DNA from: Streptomyces sp. NBC_00691
Lineage (GTDB): Bacteria > Actinomycetota > Actinomycetes > Streptomycetales > Streptomycetaceae
Reading direction: 5' to 3'
NCBI RefSeq assembly: GCF_036226665.1
Contig: NZ_CP109007.1
Location: 1,116,001 to 1,180,000, forward strand
Length of the DNA: 64,000 bases
Shown here: positions 28,471 to 37,210 of the stretch, piece after piece
Position numbering within the stretch: the first letter of the stretch is position 1
Layout of the letters: the number at the start of each line of letters is the position of its first letter
Notes under the pieces: model-generated
Database searches by the model: none
Seen by the model: the letters and a program-made list of their open reading frames with translations, nothing else
Told to the model about the DNA's origin: nothing
Position numbers and translations under genes: made by a program

Positions 28471-28797
28471 ATGTCGGAACCCGAGTTCAGCGCCAGGGGC
28501 GTACGGATCGCCCGCTGGCCGCGCTCACTGACACGCGCCGGCGAGGTGCGGATCGAGGACGGGCGGCTCGCCCTCCTCACCAGTTACGGCAGCGAGATCG
28601 ACAGCGCGCCCGTGACGGCGGTCCGGGCGGGGCGCCCGTGGTTCGCCAAGCCCGACGAGGCGGTGGCCACCGTGAACGGCACGCGCTACCGGCTGACCCT
28701 CGACAAGGGCGGCGCCGGCGGGGGCGACGACCGGGGCGCGGCGGAGGAGTCGGGCCGGTTCCTGGCGGCGTTGAAGCGGGCGGCGGGGCGGCGCTGA
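28471..28797 (+). CDS. Hypothetical protein, 108 residues
   Basis: A compact soluble protein without signal peptide or helices long enough for a membrane. The sequence is beta-rich at first ([44 protein letters not shown]), then a Gly-rich loop and a C-terminal helix ([13 protein letters not shown]). ATG 28471 has AAAGGGG nine bases upstream, which with strong third-position GC supports a real gene. No family recognised. It stands alone between the divergent cysteine desulfhydrase and the anti-sigma ATPase. Confidence 0.65.
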   Translation: MSEPEFSARGVRIARWPRSLTRAGEVRIEDGRLALLTSYGSEIDSAPVTAVRAGRPWFAKPDEAVATVNGTRYRLTLDKGGAGGGDDRGAAEESGRFLAALKRAAGRR

Positions 28798-29026
28798 GAC
28801 GAGGCGGCGTGGTCGCGCGTGAACGGGCGGCGGCACGGGGGCGAGGCGATCGTCCGGCGTGTCGCGGGTCGCCGTGAGTTGCGGGACGCTCACCACTGGT
28901 CCAGGCTGGTACCACCTCACCGAGGGTTGACCGGTGGTGACAGAGCGCTCAGGTCGCCACCCTGCTGTACCGCATGTGAGATCCGAATCTTCGTCTTCTT
29001 CCGGACTACTTCGGGGAGTCGCAGCC

Positions 29027-29668
29027 GTGATCAGCGAGCCGAGCAGGTATTACGCGGTGGAGCTTCAGGCTCTGCCGTCGCGGATCGGACAGATCCGCAG
29101 GATCGTGTCCGCGCATCTACGTCATTGGCAGCTCGACGCTTTGATCGACCATGCCGTGCTCGGGGTCACCGAGCTTCTGACGAACGTCCACCGGCACGCC
29201 CAGCCGGACAAGCGGTGCACCGTCGAGATCGAGCTGCTGCTCGACCGTCTCACGGTCTCCGTCCGGGACCACGACCCCCGCATACCGGAGGCCGTCCGCT
29301 GCCAGGACCCGCTCGACGCGTACGACACGGGCGACGGCTGCGAGGAACTGGCCACCTCCGGCCGGGGCCTCGCCATCGTCGGTGCGGTCAGCGAGAGTTG
29401 GGGTGTCCGCCCGTGCGGGGCCGACGGCAAGGTGGTGTGGTTCACGCTCGCCGCGCCGCCGCCCGCCGTCCCGGTCGAGACGCGTTCCCGCATCGCGTAC
29501 GGCTCCGCCGCCGAGGTCCCGCTCCGCGGGTACGCGCCGTTCCCCGGCGTTCCGCTCAGCACGCCGGCCGAACCGGCCGCCGTCCCGGTTCTCGAACCCG
29601 TGCTCGCGCCGGCCCCTGCCGTGGTCGTGGCCACGGCCCACCGGGTGCCGGCGGGCCGCGCGGGCTGA
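29027..29668 (+). CDS. RsbW/SpoIIAB-like ATP-binding protein (anti-sigma regulatory kinase type)
   Basis: A 213-residue protein with a GHKL ATPase domain in the first 145 residues: LGVTELLTNVHRHA (N box with the Mg-binding Asn), VSVRDHDPR (G1), TSGRGLAIVGAVSESWGV (G2) and KVVWFTL. The final 60 residues are Pro/Ala/Val-rich and disordered. Streptomyces have dozens of these small ATPases, which bind or phosphorylate STAS anti-anti-sigma partners or sigma factors. GTG 29027 is preferred (GGGGAG eight bases upstream, fits the family N-terminus VISEPSRYYAVELQ); upstream GTGs at 28934 and 28937 are in frame. No sigma or STAS gene is adjacent. Confidence 0.85.
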   Translation: MISEPSRYYAVELQALPSRIGQIRRIVSAHLRHWQLDALIDHAVLGVTELLTNVHRHAQPDKRCTVEIELLLDRLTVSVRDHDPRIPEAVRCQDPLDAYDTGDGCEELATSGRGLAIVGAVSESWGVRPCGADGKVVWFTLAAPPPAVPVETRSRIAYGSAAEVPLRGYAPFPGVPLSTPAEPAAVPVLEPVLAPAPAVVVATAHRVPAGRAG

Positions 29669-29703
29669 CGGGGCGACCCGGACGGGACCGCCCCGGCCCT
29701 CCC

Positions 29704-32271
29704 TCACTCCGTGGCGATCGCCCGGAGGATCTCCAGACGGGCCGCCCGGCGCGCGGGCCGCAGCGCAGCCACGGCCCCGGCGACCAGACCCACCAGGGCC
29801 ACCGTCGCCAGCTGCACCGCCGGTACGGCGAAGGCGAACGCGCTGTCGCCCGATCCCTCCGAAGCGCGGACCAGCACCCAGCCGAGGAAGCCGCCGAGGA
29901 CGAGTCCGCCGAGCGTGCCGAACGCCGCCACCAGCACCGACTCCCAGCGGACCATGGCCCGCAGCTGTGCCCGGGTCTGTCCGACGGCCCGCAACAGGCC
30001 CAGTTCACGTGTCCGTTCGTGCACGGACAGGGTCAGGGTGTTCGTGATGCCGAGCAGCGCGATCAGGACGGCGAGCGCGAGGAGCGCGTACACGAGGGTG
30101 AGCATCATGTCGATGCCGGCCGCCGAGGACTCCGCGTACTCCTCCCTGGTCTGCACCTCGGGCTGCCCGTAGCGGTCCGCCACCCGCGTCACGGCCGCCT
30201 TGCCCTCCTCGGTGCCGACCCCGTCGGCGAAGGAGACGGCGACCAGCGTGTCGGAGTCCTGGGTGCGGTGCGGGGCCCAGGCCTCGCGGGTGACGAGATA
30301 GTCGCCGGCCAGGTCGGAGCGCTCGTAGACCGCACGGACGGTGAAGGTGTGCCGGGTGCCGTCCGTGAAGGTGAGCTCGGTCGTCCGCCCGGGGGCAAGG
30401 CCCGCGGAGGCCGCCTCGTCGGCGGCGACGGCGAGGCCGTCCGTACCGAGTGCGGCGAGGGAGCCCCGTACCCCGCCCAGGTCGAGCGTCCGGGAGAGCG
30501 CGGCCGGGTCGGTGACGGTCAGGGCGCGGCCCCGGCCGTCCACCGACGCCACCCCGCGCCCCAGGCCCACGGCGGTGTCCACCTCGGGCAGCGCGCCGAC
30601 GGCCGGCGCGAGGCGCGGGCTGAGCCCCGCGCCGCCGGCGCCGAACGTGGCGCCGCTGATGGCCACGTCACCGGCGAAGGAGCGGTCGACCGTGCGGTCC
30701 ATGGTCGCCTTGAGGGAGGCGCCGAAGACCGTGAAGAGGGTGACCACCGCGACGCCGACCATCAGGGCGGTCGCGGTCGCCGCCGTACGCCCCGGGCTGC
30801 GCAGGGCGTTGCGGCGTGCGAGGCCTCGGTTGGCGCCGCGCAGAGGGCGGCCCAGGACCCTTACGGCGACCGAGGCGGCCACCGGGCCGAGGACCACGAA
30901 CGCGGCGACGGCGAGCGCCGCTCCGGTCGCGGCGAACCACAGTGAGGGGGTGCCCATCACACCGGCGAGGACCGTGCCGACCGCGACGGCGAGCAGGACC
31001 CCGCCGGTCACCCCGCGCGCGCGTGACGTGCCGGAGGCATCCACCTGCGTCTCACGGAGCGCGGCGAGCGGGGCCGTCCGCCCGGCCCGTACGGCGGGCA
31101 GGAGCGCGGAGCCGGCGCAGACCGCGAGGCCGACGGCGAGCGGCAGCACGAGGGAGGTGCCGGCCACGACCAGGTCGCCCTCGGGGAAGGGGAAGCCGAT
31201 GGCGGGGAAGAGGGCCTGGAGCCCCGCCGCCACGCCGATCCCGGCGAGCAGTCCGGCGAGGGAGGCCAGCAGACCGACGGTCAGGGCCTCCGCGAGGGTG
31301 CCGGTGACGACCTGGCGCCGGGCGGCGCCGATCGCGCGGAGCAGGGCGTTCTCGCGGGTCCGCTGGGCGACGAGCACGGCGAACGTGTTGTGGATGCTGA
31401 AGACGGAGACGAGCACCGCGACGCCGCTGAACACCAGCAGGAAGGTCGTGAAGAGGCTGAGGAAGCGGCCGGAGACCATCTCGGTGTTCTCCTCGGCGGC
31501 GCGCTGCCCGGTGATCGCCTCGACGTCGTCGGGGAGCGCGGGGGCGAGGGCGGCGACCAGTTCCTCCTGGGAGACGCCGGGCCCGGCCCGTACGGCGATG
31601 CTCGTCGCCTCGCCGGGGCGTGCCGTCAGGTACCGCTCGGCGTCGGCGCGGGTCAGACCGGTCCAGGTGACCTGGCCCATGCCGTCCGCGCCGCCGAAGG
31701 TGGCGAGGCCGACGACGGTGACCCGCACCGGGTCGGGGGTGCGCAGGACGGTCGTGTCGCCCAGGGAGAGGCCCGCGGCCTTCGCGGCACCCCGGTTGAG
31801 GACGGCCTCGCCGGGGGTGGTCGGCGCACGGCCTTCCGCGAGCTTGTACGGGTTGAGGGCCGGGTCCTCGATCCAGTTCCCGGCGAGGGTGGGCGGTCCC
31901 TTGCCGCCGACGGGGGTGCCGTCGGCGGCGAGGAGCTGGCCGGCGCCCTCGATCCGGGGCGCGGCCGCGGCGACCCCGGGCACGCGCGCGAGGCGCTCGG
32001 CGAGGTCCGCGTCGACGGGACCCCGGGTGCCCTGGGCGTCGCCTGAGGCCGTCACCGTGACGGCGCTGCGGACGACCGCGTCGGTGCCGCGGCTCGCGCC
32101 GGTGAACATCGAGTCGAAGCTCGCGCGCAGGGTGTCGCCCATGACGAGGGTGCCGGTGAGGAAGGCGACGCCGAGGAGGACGGCGACGAAGGTGCCGAGG
32201 AACCGGCGCCGGTGGGCGCCGAGGGAGGACCGGGCGAGGCGGAGCGAGGCGGGGGCGGAGGGAGTTCTCAT
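29704..32271 (-). CDS. ABC transporter permease, FtsX/MacB-like
   Basis: An 855-residue permease with the duplicated FtsX layout: an N-terminal helix (FLGTFVAVLLGVAFLTGTLVMGDTL), a large extracellular domain (residues about 55-260), three helices, a transition helix (GLARRNALRSPGRTAATATALMVG), a second extracellular domain and three final helices containing LSVHERTRELGLLRAVGQTRAQ. This type pairs with LolD/MacB-like ATPases for export, signalling or lipoprotein handling. ATG 32271 overlaps the ATPase stop (ATGA), indicating coupled translation. It is the last gene of the three-gene operon under the divergent TetR. Confidence 0.9.
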   Translation of the reverse strand: MRTPSAPASLRLARSSLGAHRRRFLGTFVAVLLGVAFLTGTLVMGDTLRASFDSMFTGASRGTDAVVRSAVTVTASGDAQGTRGPVDADLAERLARVPGVAAAAPRIEGAGQLLAADGTPVGGKGPPTLAGNWIEDPALNPYKLAEGRAPTTPGEAVLNRGAAKAAGLSLGDTTVLRTPDPVRVTVVGLATFGGADGMGQVTWTGLTRADAERYLTARPGEATSIAVRAGPGVSQEELVAALAPALPDDVEAITGQRAAEENTEMVSGRFLSLFTTFLLVFSGVAVLVSVFSIHNTFAVLVAQRTRENALLRAIGAARRQVVTGTLAEALTVGLLASLAGLLAGIGVAAGLQALFPAIGFPFPEGDLVVAGTSLVLPLAVGLAVCAGSALLPAVRAGRTAPLAALRETQVDASGTSRARGVTGGVLLAVAVGTVLAGVMGTPSLWFAATGAALAVAAFVVLGPVAASVAVRVLGRPLRGANRGLARRNALRSPGRTAATATALMVGVAVVTLFTVFGASLKATMDRTVDRSFAGDVAISGATFGAGGAGLSPRLAPAVGALPEVDTAVGLGRGVASVDGRGRALTVTDPAALSRTLDLGGVRGSLAALGTDGLAVAADEAASAGLAPGRTTELTFTDGTRHTFTVRAVYERSDLAGDYLVTREAWAPHRTQDSDTLVAVSFADGVGTEEGKAAVTRVADRYGQPEVQTREEYAESSAAGIDMMLTLVYALLALAVLIALLGITNTLTLSVHERTRELGLLRAVGQTRAQLRAMVRWESVLVAAFGTLGGLVLGGFLGWVLVRASEGSGDSAFAFAVPAVQLATVALVGLVAGAVAALRPARRAARLEILRAIATE

Positions 32272-33149
32272 GGGGACACGCCTCCGGTGGTGAGCGCCGT
32301 CGGGTGGCCGTCGGCCGGGCCGGGGCCCGTCGCGCGCGAACCGGCCGGACGTCCGCCGCTCGCGGGGGCCCCGGCCCCCGTCGTCGTCTCGAACGCCTTC
32401 ATGCGGTCGAGGACGCGGTCCGCCGTGGGGGCCGTCATCGTGTCGACGAGCCGGCCGTCCGCGAGGAAGATCACCTCGTCGGCGTGGGCGGCGGCGACCG
32501 GGTCGTGGGTGACCATGACGACCGTACGGCCGGTCTCGCTCACCGTACGGCCGAGCAGGCGCAGCACCTCCTCGCCGGAGCGCGAGTCGAGGTTGCCGGT
32601 CGGTTCGTCGGCGAAGACGACGTCCGGGTCCCCGGCGAAGGCGCGGGCGACGGCCACGCGCTGCTGCTGTCCGCCGGAGAGTTCGCTCGGCCGGTGGTGG
32701 AGGCGGTCGCGGAGCCCCACGGTGTCGACGATCCGGTCGAAGCTCTCCGGGTCGACCCTGCGGCCGGCGAGGTCGAGCGGCAGGGTGATGTTCTCGGCGA
32801 CGGTGAGGGTCGGCAGCAGGTTGAAGGCCTGGAAGACGAAGCCGATCCGGTCGCGGCGCAGCAGCGTCAGACGACGGTCGTCGAGCGTGGCGAGGTCGGT
32901 GGCGCCGAGGAGGGCGGCGCCGGAGGTGAGGGTGTCGAGCCCGGCGGCGCAGTGCATGAGGGTGGACTTGCCGGAGCCCGAGGGGCCCATGACGGCGGTG
33001 AAGCGGCCTACGGGGAAGTCGACGCTCACCCCGTCCAGGGCCCTGACCTCCGTGTCGCCACGGCCGTAGACCTTGACGGCGTCGACGACACGGACGGCGG
33101 CGGGGCCGGCCGCGGGCGCGGTCCGGAGGTGCTTCTCTGTGGTGGTCAT
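32268..33149 (-). CDS. ABC transporter ATP-binding protein, MacB/LolD type
   Basis: A 293-residue ATPase: Walker A GPSGSGKST, Q-loop FVFQAFNLLP, signature LSGGQQQRVAVARA, Walker B DVVFADEPTGNLDS, H-loop VMVTHDP. The preserved phrase EPTGNLDS and short length mark the MacB/LolD/FtsE group. A 50-residue Gly/Pro/Ala tail follows. ATG 33149 has AAGGGA eight bases upstream and overlaps the SHOCT gene stop (ATGA); the permease start overlaps its own stop the same way. It energises the adjacent FtsX-like permease. Confidence 0.92.
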   Translation of the reverse strand: MTTTEKHLRTAPAAGPAAVRVVDAVKVYGRGDTEVRALDGVSVDFPVGRFTAVMGPSGSGKSTLMHCAAGLDTLTSGAALLGATDLATLDDRRLTLLRRDRIGFVFQAFNLLPTLTVAENITLPLDLAGRRVDPESFDRIVDTVGLRDRLHHRPSELSGGQQQRVAVARAFAGDPDVVFADEPTGNLDSRSGEEVLRLLGRTVSETGRTVVMVTHDPVAAAHADEVIFLADGRLVDTMTAPTADRVLDRMKAFETTTGAGAPASGGRPAGSRATGPGPADGHPTALTTGGVSP

Positions 33150-33445
33150 GCCCGGCGTCCCTTGGCGTCGGTACGGCGGCCGAACTGCTCCTCGAGCACG
33201 GTCAGCCGGCGCCAGTACTCGTCCTCGTCGATCTCCCCGGCGGCGAAGCGGTGGCCGAGGAGGGCGATGGGCGAGCTGTCGTCGGGGCCCTCGGTCCGGC
33301 CGGGGCCGACGTCGCGCCACGGGCTGCGGCCGCGGCGCCATCCGGCGCGGCGGGCGACCGTGACGGCGCCGACGATCACCGCCGCCCAGACGAGGGGGAA
33401 GAGGAGGACCCACGGGCCGGGGCCCGCGTGGGCGAGTGTGTTCAT
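33146..33445 (-). CDS. SHOCT-domain single-helix membrane protein
   Basis: A 99-residue protein: an extracytoplasmic start, one helix (WVLLFPLVWAAVIVGAVTVA), a basic linker, and a C-terminal SHOCT motif (ALLGHRFAAGEIDEDEYWRR). SHOCT segments are short oligomerisation helices. ATG 33445 has AAGGAG nine bases upstream. It is the first gene of the SHOCT-ATPase-permease operon, with a four-base stop/start overlap into the ATPase gene, and faces the TetR gene across a 153-base promoter region. Confidence 0.87.
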   Translation of the reverse strand: MNTLAHAGPGPWVLLFPLVWAAVIVGAVTVARRAGWRRGRSPWRDVGPGRTEGPDDSSPIALLGHRFAAGEIDEDEYWRRLTVLEEQFGRRTDAKGRRA

Positions 33446-33570
33446 GGGATTCAGCTCCTTCGTCAGTGGTTCGAGACTCCCTCCGGAGGGGGGCCGGGCG
33501 CGTCGTACGGGCAGCGGCATCGCACGTACGACGGCGGGAGTACGTGGTGGCTCCGCCCCTCCTTCCGTTC

Positions 33571-33590
33571 TGTACCTACTGGTATGTACA
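33571..33590. promoter_or_regulatory. TetR-type operator palindrome between divergent genes
   Basis: TGTACCTACTGGTATGTACA is a 20-bp inverted repeat with eight of ten pairs matching (mismatches at pair 6 and at the centre). It ends eight bases before the TetR start codon, so repressor bound here would block the TetR gene and probably the SHOCT-ABC operon on the other side. Binding by the adjacent TetR is inferred from position. Confidence 0.7.
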
Positions 33591-33598
33591 GTGCGGTC

Positions 33599-34168
33599 AT
33601 GAACACCTCCGAGCGGCTGATCGAGGCGACCCGCGAGCTCCTGTGGGAGCGCGGGTACGTGGGCACCAGCCCGAAGGCCGTGCAGCAGGCGGCGGGGGCG
33701 GGCCAGGGCAGCATGTACCACCACTTCGCGGGCAAACCCGACCTGGCGCTCGCCGCGATCCGGCGGACGGCCGAGGAGCTGGGTGCCGCCGCCGAGGCCG
33801 TCCTGGGCGGCGACGGCACGGCGTACTCCCGCATCGAGGCCTATCTGCTGCGCGAGCGGGACGTCCTGCGGGGCTGCCCGGTGGGACGGCTGACGATGGA
33901 TCCCGAGGTCGTCGCCGATCCCGTGCTGCGCGCACCGGTCGACGAGGTGCTCGGACGCCTGCGGACGCGCCTCGCGGAGGTTGCCCGGGAGGGCCTGGAG
34001 AAGGGCGAGCTGAGCACCGCCCTCGACGCGGAGGACATCGCCGCGACGGTCCTGGCGACCGTGCAGGGCGGATACGTGCTGGCGCGCGCGACGGGGACGC
34101 GGGAGCCCTTCGACAGCGCGGTCCGCGGACTGTTGAGCCTGCTCGCCCCCGGTACCGGCACCGGCTGA
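33599..34168 (+). CDS. TetR-family regulator
   Basis: A 189-residue repressor. The HTH is ERLIEATRELLWERGYVGTS, then PKAVQQAAGAGQGSMYHHFAGKPDLALAAI; the C-terminal half is a ligand-binding helical domain (PVGRLTMDPEVVADPVLRAPV, EDIAATVLATVQGGYVLAR). ATG 33599 is chosen; ATG 33584 would add five residues. There is no ribosome site, since a palindromic operator occupies that position, so the message may be leaderless. The broken DUF4865 gene follows by 34 bases; TetR plus DUF4865 is a recurring actinobacterial pair. Confidence 0.88.
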   Translation: MNTSERLIEATRELLWERGYVGTSPKAVQQAAGAGQGSMYHHFAGKPDLALAAIRRTAEELGAAAEAVLGGDGTAYSRIEAYLLRERDVLRGCPVGRLTMDPEVVADPVLRAPVDEVLGRLRTRLAEVAREGLEKGELSTALDAEDIAATVLATVQGGYVLARATGTREPFDSAVRGLLSLLAPGTGTG

Positions 34169-34202
34169 ACAGATCTTCCGCGAGGGGAGAGAGGAGCCTT
34201 CC

Positions 34203-34831
34203 GTGCACGCCATGCAGTACGAGATCACGCTGCCCGCCGACTACGACATGGGGATCATCCACGAGCGGGTGGCGACGAGGGGCCATCTGCTCGACGCCTT
34301 CCCCGGACTCGGTCTGAAGGCGTACCTGGTGCGGGAGCGCGGGGACGCGTCGCCGGTCAACCAGTACGCGCCGTTCTATCTCTGGGCCACCCCCGAGGGC
34401 GTGAACTCCTTCCTCTGGGGCCCGGGCTTCCAGGGCATCGTGAACGACTTCGGCCGGCCCGTGGTGCAGCACTGGACGGGCCTGTCGTACGAGGAGGGGC
34501 CCGCGTCCGGCGCGGTGCCGGGAACCGCGACGCGGCGCAGGACACCGCTCGGGGAAGCCGGGGAAGGGGTCCCGCCCGGCGAGGCCGTGGCGGACGCGGT
34601 GGCCCGGCACGCGCGCGAGGCGCGGCGGGAGGGGGTGGTGGCCTCCTCCCTGGCGATCGATCCGCGCCACTGGGAGCTGCTCACATTCACCCTGTGGGCC
34701 GGTGCGGAAGGGCCCGACGGTGCGGAAGTGGCCACCGAGGCGGAAGCGCCCGCCGGTGAGGGCGAGCGCTTCCGGTCCTGTATGTCTCCGCGCCGGAGCG
34801 GGGGCGGTTGGGGGCGGGACGGCAGTGGTGA
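34203..34831 (+). pseudogene. DUF4865 family gene with a one-base frameshift near its 3' end
   Basis: From GTG 34203 (GAGAGGAG six bases upstream) the frame encodes a DUF4865 protein: MQYEITLPADYDMGIIHERV, GLGLKAYLVRERG, NQYAPFYLWATPEG, WGPGFQGIVNDFGRP. After GEGERFR, at about 34773-34776, the frame departs from the family and runs on for 340 codons antisense to the methyltransferase gene. Stepping back one base there restores VLYVSAPERGRLGAGRQW with a stop at 34829-34831, giving a normal DUF4865 length of about 209 residues. A single missing G (CCGGTCC for CCGGGTCC) explains it. It is either a real mutation or a sequencing error. DUF4865 function is unknown; these genes usually follow a TetR gene, as here. 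Confidence 0.8.
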
Positions 34832-34892
34832 GCCGGGACCCGACGGCCCCGGCTCGGCCGGTCCATGGGCCGTCGGCCCCGCGCCCGAGGAA

Positions 34893-35663
34893 TCAGGCGA
34901 CGGCGACGAGCGTCAGGTAGGCCATGCCGAGCACGCGCCGGTAGCCGTTCACCCACGTCGAGCGCTGCCGGTCGACGCGCTCGCGGGTCTCGGCGGCGAG
35001 CGGGTGACCGGGGTGGGCGGCGAGCCAGAGTTCGGTGTCGTACCGGTAGCCCGACTCGAACTCCTCCCACTCCTCCGCGGTAGCCGTCTCGATCCACGCG
35101 GGACGGAATCCCGCCTCGACCGCGAGGTCGACGAGCGTACCGAGGGACGTGTGCTCCCCCTCGTTCGCGCCCGGCCACATCCCGGCCAGTTCCTCGTCCG
35201 TGGGCGTGCGGTCCCAGAAGCACTCCCCGAGCACCACATGTCCTCCGGGCCTGACGAGGCGGCGGAGTTCGCGCAGCGCGGCGGAGAGGTCGTGCGGCTG
35301 CTCGGGGTCCAGGAGAGCCTGGCTCGATCCGTGGCAGAGGACCACGTCGACCGGTCCCCGGCCGGTAGCGAACGCCGACTCCTCGACGAACTCGACACGG
35401 TCGGCGAGGCCACGGGCCTCGGCCAGGGCCCGGCCGCGGGCCAGGTCCTCACCGTTGATGTCGATCCCCGCACCCTTGGCCGCCGGTGCGGCCTCGACGA
35501 CGCGGAGCAGCAACTCGCCCCAGCCGCAACCGATGTCGAGCACATCGGCGGGCTCGACGGCGGCGAGCCGCGCGACCATACGGGTCGCCCGGGCCTCGGA
35601 GAGCGGGCTGTGGAAGGTGAGGCTGCCGAGACGCGGAGGAAGGTCGGATTCAGAAGTGATCAT
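34893..35663 (-). CDS. SAM-dependent methyltransferase, class I
   Basis: A 256-residue Rossmann methyltransferase: motif I DVLDIGCGWGELLLRV, motif II acidic GAGIDINGED, motif IV VDVVLCHGSS, motif V RELRRLVRPGGHVVLGE. The C-terminal third (EEWEEFESGYRYDTELWLA, ending AYLTLVAVA) resembles actinobacterial small-molecule methyltransferases of unknown substrate. ATG 35663 has no obvious ribosome site. It is convergent with the broken DUF4865 gene, which reads into it. Confidence 0.85.
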   Translation of the reverse strand: MITSESDLPPRLGSLTFHSPLSEARATRMVARLAAVEPADVLDIGCGWGELLLRVVEAAPAAKGAGIDINGEDLARGRALAEARGLADRVEFVEESAFATGRGPVDVVLCHGSSQALLDPEQPHDLSAALRELRRLVRPGGHVVLGECFWDRTPTDEELAGMWPGANEGEHTSLGTLVDLAVEAGFRPAWIETATAEEWEEFESGYRYDTELWLAAHPGHPLAAETRERVDRQRSTWVNGYRRVLGMAYLTLVAVA

Positions 35664-35776
35664 GAGGGGGAACGGTACGTCGTACGACCTGCGGGGGCCA
35701 GAGGGTTCCGGCCGCCCGGGGAGCACCGGGGGGTCGTCCCCTCGGCGTCGCGACGGCGACACCGGGCTCTCGACTC

Positions 35777-35859
35777 GTCGGCGTCGTGGTGACACCGGGC
35801 CTCCGTCCTGTCGGCGTCGTGGTGACACCGGGCCTTGCACCCGTCGGCGTCGTGGTGAT
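35777..35859. repeat. 33-base intergenic tandem repeat
   Basis: Units at 35777-35809 and 35810-35842 start GTCGGCGTCGTGGTGACACC. A third partial unit runs from 35843, and a diverged partial copy precedes at about 35743. It lies in a 349-base gap between the methyltransferase and the DUF4232 lipoprotein, a region with no supported gene. Confidence 0.8.
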
Positions 35860-36012
35860 TTCGGCAAGAAGCCGTCACCGAGCCGTGAACTTTCTTCGGG
35901 ACCCTGGGATTCGGACCGGCCGAGCCCGGCCCGGGGCAGATCGGATCGATGAGATCCGGTCGGTTCGTTCGGCACCGCGCCGTGCGCGCGCTTCTCATCG
36001 GGGGACACCATC

Positions 36013-36678
36013 ATGAGCACCGTCCGCAGATCCGCCGTCGTTCTCGTCGCGCTCGCCGCCGTCACGCTCACCGCCTGCGGGCCCGGCGACGACGGAGCGG
36101 CAGCCGGTCCCGAGGCGCCGTCGGCGACTCCTTCGAAGCCCGTGACGCCGACGGGGGCGCCGACGGCGGCCCCCACGGGCACGCCGACCAAGGCTCCGAC
36201 GAGCACTCCCGCGAAGCCCCCGGCCCCCTCGAAGCCGGCGTCGCCGTCGGTCGACCCCGACTACGACGTGTTCCCGTGCAGCACGTTCGACCTGACCTTC
36301 ACCGCGACCCTGGCGGAGCCCACCACCAGCAGCTATCTGCTGAAGATCACCAACAAGGGCAGCAAGCCCTGCCGGGCCCTGGGACACCCCGTCGTCACCT
36401 TCGGCGACCTCGACGGGCACGCCGTCGAGCGCGGTCCGGCCCCCGGCATCGAGGACGCGATCCGGCTCGCGCCGGGACAGTCGGCGTACGCGGGGCTCAT
36501 GGGCGGCCTCAAGGACGGCAAGGGCACGACCGTCCCCTCGATCGCGATGACGATGACCACCGACTCCGACCTGGAGCAGAAGCCGCTCAAGGCCTCGACC
36601 CCCGGCCTGTACGTGTCGCCCGGCAAGAACTCGGTGACCGCGTGGATGACGAACGCGGAGGACGCGCTCAGCCTCTAG
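36013..36678 (+). CDS. DUF4232 lipoprotein
   Basis: A 221-residue exported lipoprotein: signal peptide with lipobox LTAC (Cys at residue 21), a 55-residue Pro/Thr/Ser/Ala linker typical of wall-spanning stalks (GAPTAAPTGTPTKAPTSTPA), then a beta-sandwich DUF4232 domain with a likely disulfide (VFPCSTFDLTF, KPCRALGHPVVTFGD). ATG 36013 has GGGGGA seven bases upstream. Family members are cell-surface proteins of unknown function; lnt elsewhere in the window could finish its acylation. Confidence 0.88.
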   Translation: MSTVRRSAVVLVALAAVTLTACGPGDDGAAAGPEAPSATPSKPVTPTGAPTAAPTGTPTKAPTSTPAKPPAPSKPASPSVDPDYDVFPCSTFDLTFTATLAEPTTSSYLLKITNKGSKPCRALGHPVVTFGDLDGHAVERGPAPGIEDAIRLAPGQSAYAGLMGGLKDGKGTTVPSIAMTMTTDSDLEQKPLKASTPGLYVSPGKNSVTAWMTNAEDALSL

Positions 36679-36688
36679 CCTGGAAGAC

Positions 36689-37162
36689 GTGTACACCACG
36701 CGCGTGTCCCAGCATGTCGACGCCCCGCCCTCGGCCGTCTACCGGGCCCTGCTCGATCCGGAGGCCGTCGCGCGCTGGCGCGTGCCGTACGGGATGACCT
36801 GCGAGGTGCACGAGTTCGACGCGCGTGAGGGGGGCGCCTTCCGGGTCTCCCTCACGTACGACACCGCGGACGGCACCGGCAAGTCGGGAGCCCGGACGGA
36901 CACGTACCACGGGCGCTTCGTGGAGCTGCTTCCGGACGAACGCGTCGTCGAGATCACCGAGTTCGAGACCTCGGAACCGGGGCTCCAGGGCCCCATGACC
37001 CTCACCACGACCCTGATCGCCCTGGCGGGCGGCACGGAGGTGGTCCTCGTCCACGAGGGAGTGCCCGACGGCGTTGCCGCCGCCGACAACGAGGCCGGTA
37101 CGCGGATGGCCCTGGAGCGGTTGGCCGCGCTGGCCGAGGGGCGGCCCGACCCGCAGGCGTGA
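36689..37162 (+). CDS. SRPBCC/AHSA1-like family protein
   Basis: A 157-residue helix-grip protein of the AHSA1 type: VSQHVDAPPSAVYRALLDPEA, VARWRVPYGM, TYHGRFVELLPDERVVEITEF, and the C-terminal helix TRMALERLAALAEG. GTG 36689 begins 10 bases after the lipoprotein stop, so the two are probably co-transcribed although one protein is exported and the other cytoplasmic. Role unknown. Confidence 0.83.
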   Translation: MYTTRVSQHVDAPPSAVYRALLDPEAVARWRVPYGMTCEVHEFDAREGGAFRVSLTYDTADGTGKSGARTDTYHGRFVELLPDERVVEITEFETSEPGLQGPMTLTTTLIALAGGTEVVLVHEGVPDGVAAADNEAGTRMALERLAALAEGRPDPQA

Positions 37163-37210
37163 CGTCTGCCGGTGGAGCGCCCGGGTGCGTGACGCCCGCG
37201 GCGCCGACCG

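Noticed and set aside
34832..35792. Read-through extension of the DUF4865 frame to 35792
   Set aside because: It is antisense to the methyltransferase gene, which has clear SAM motifs; the extension has no domain.
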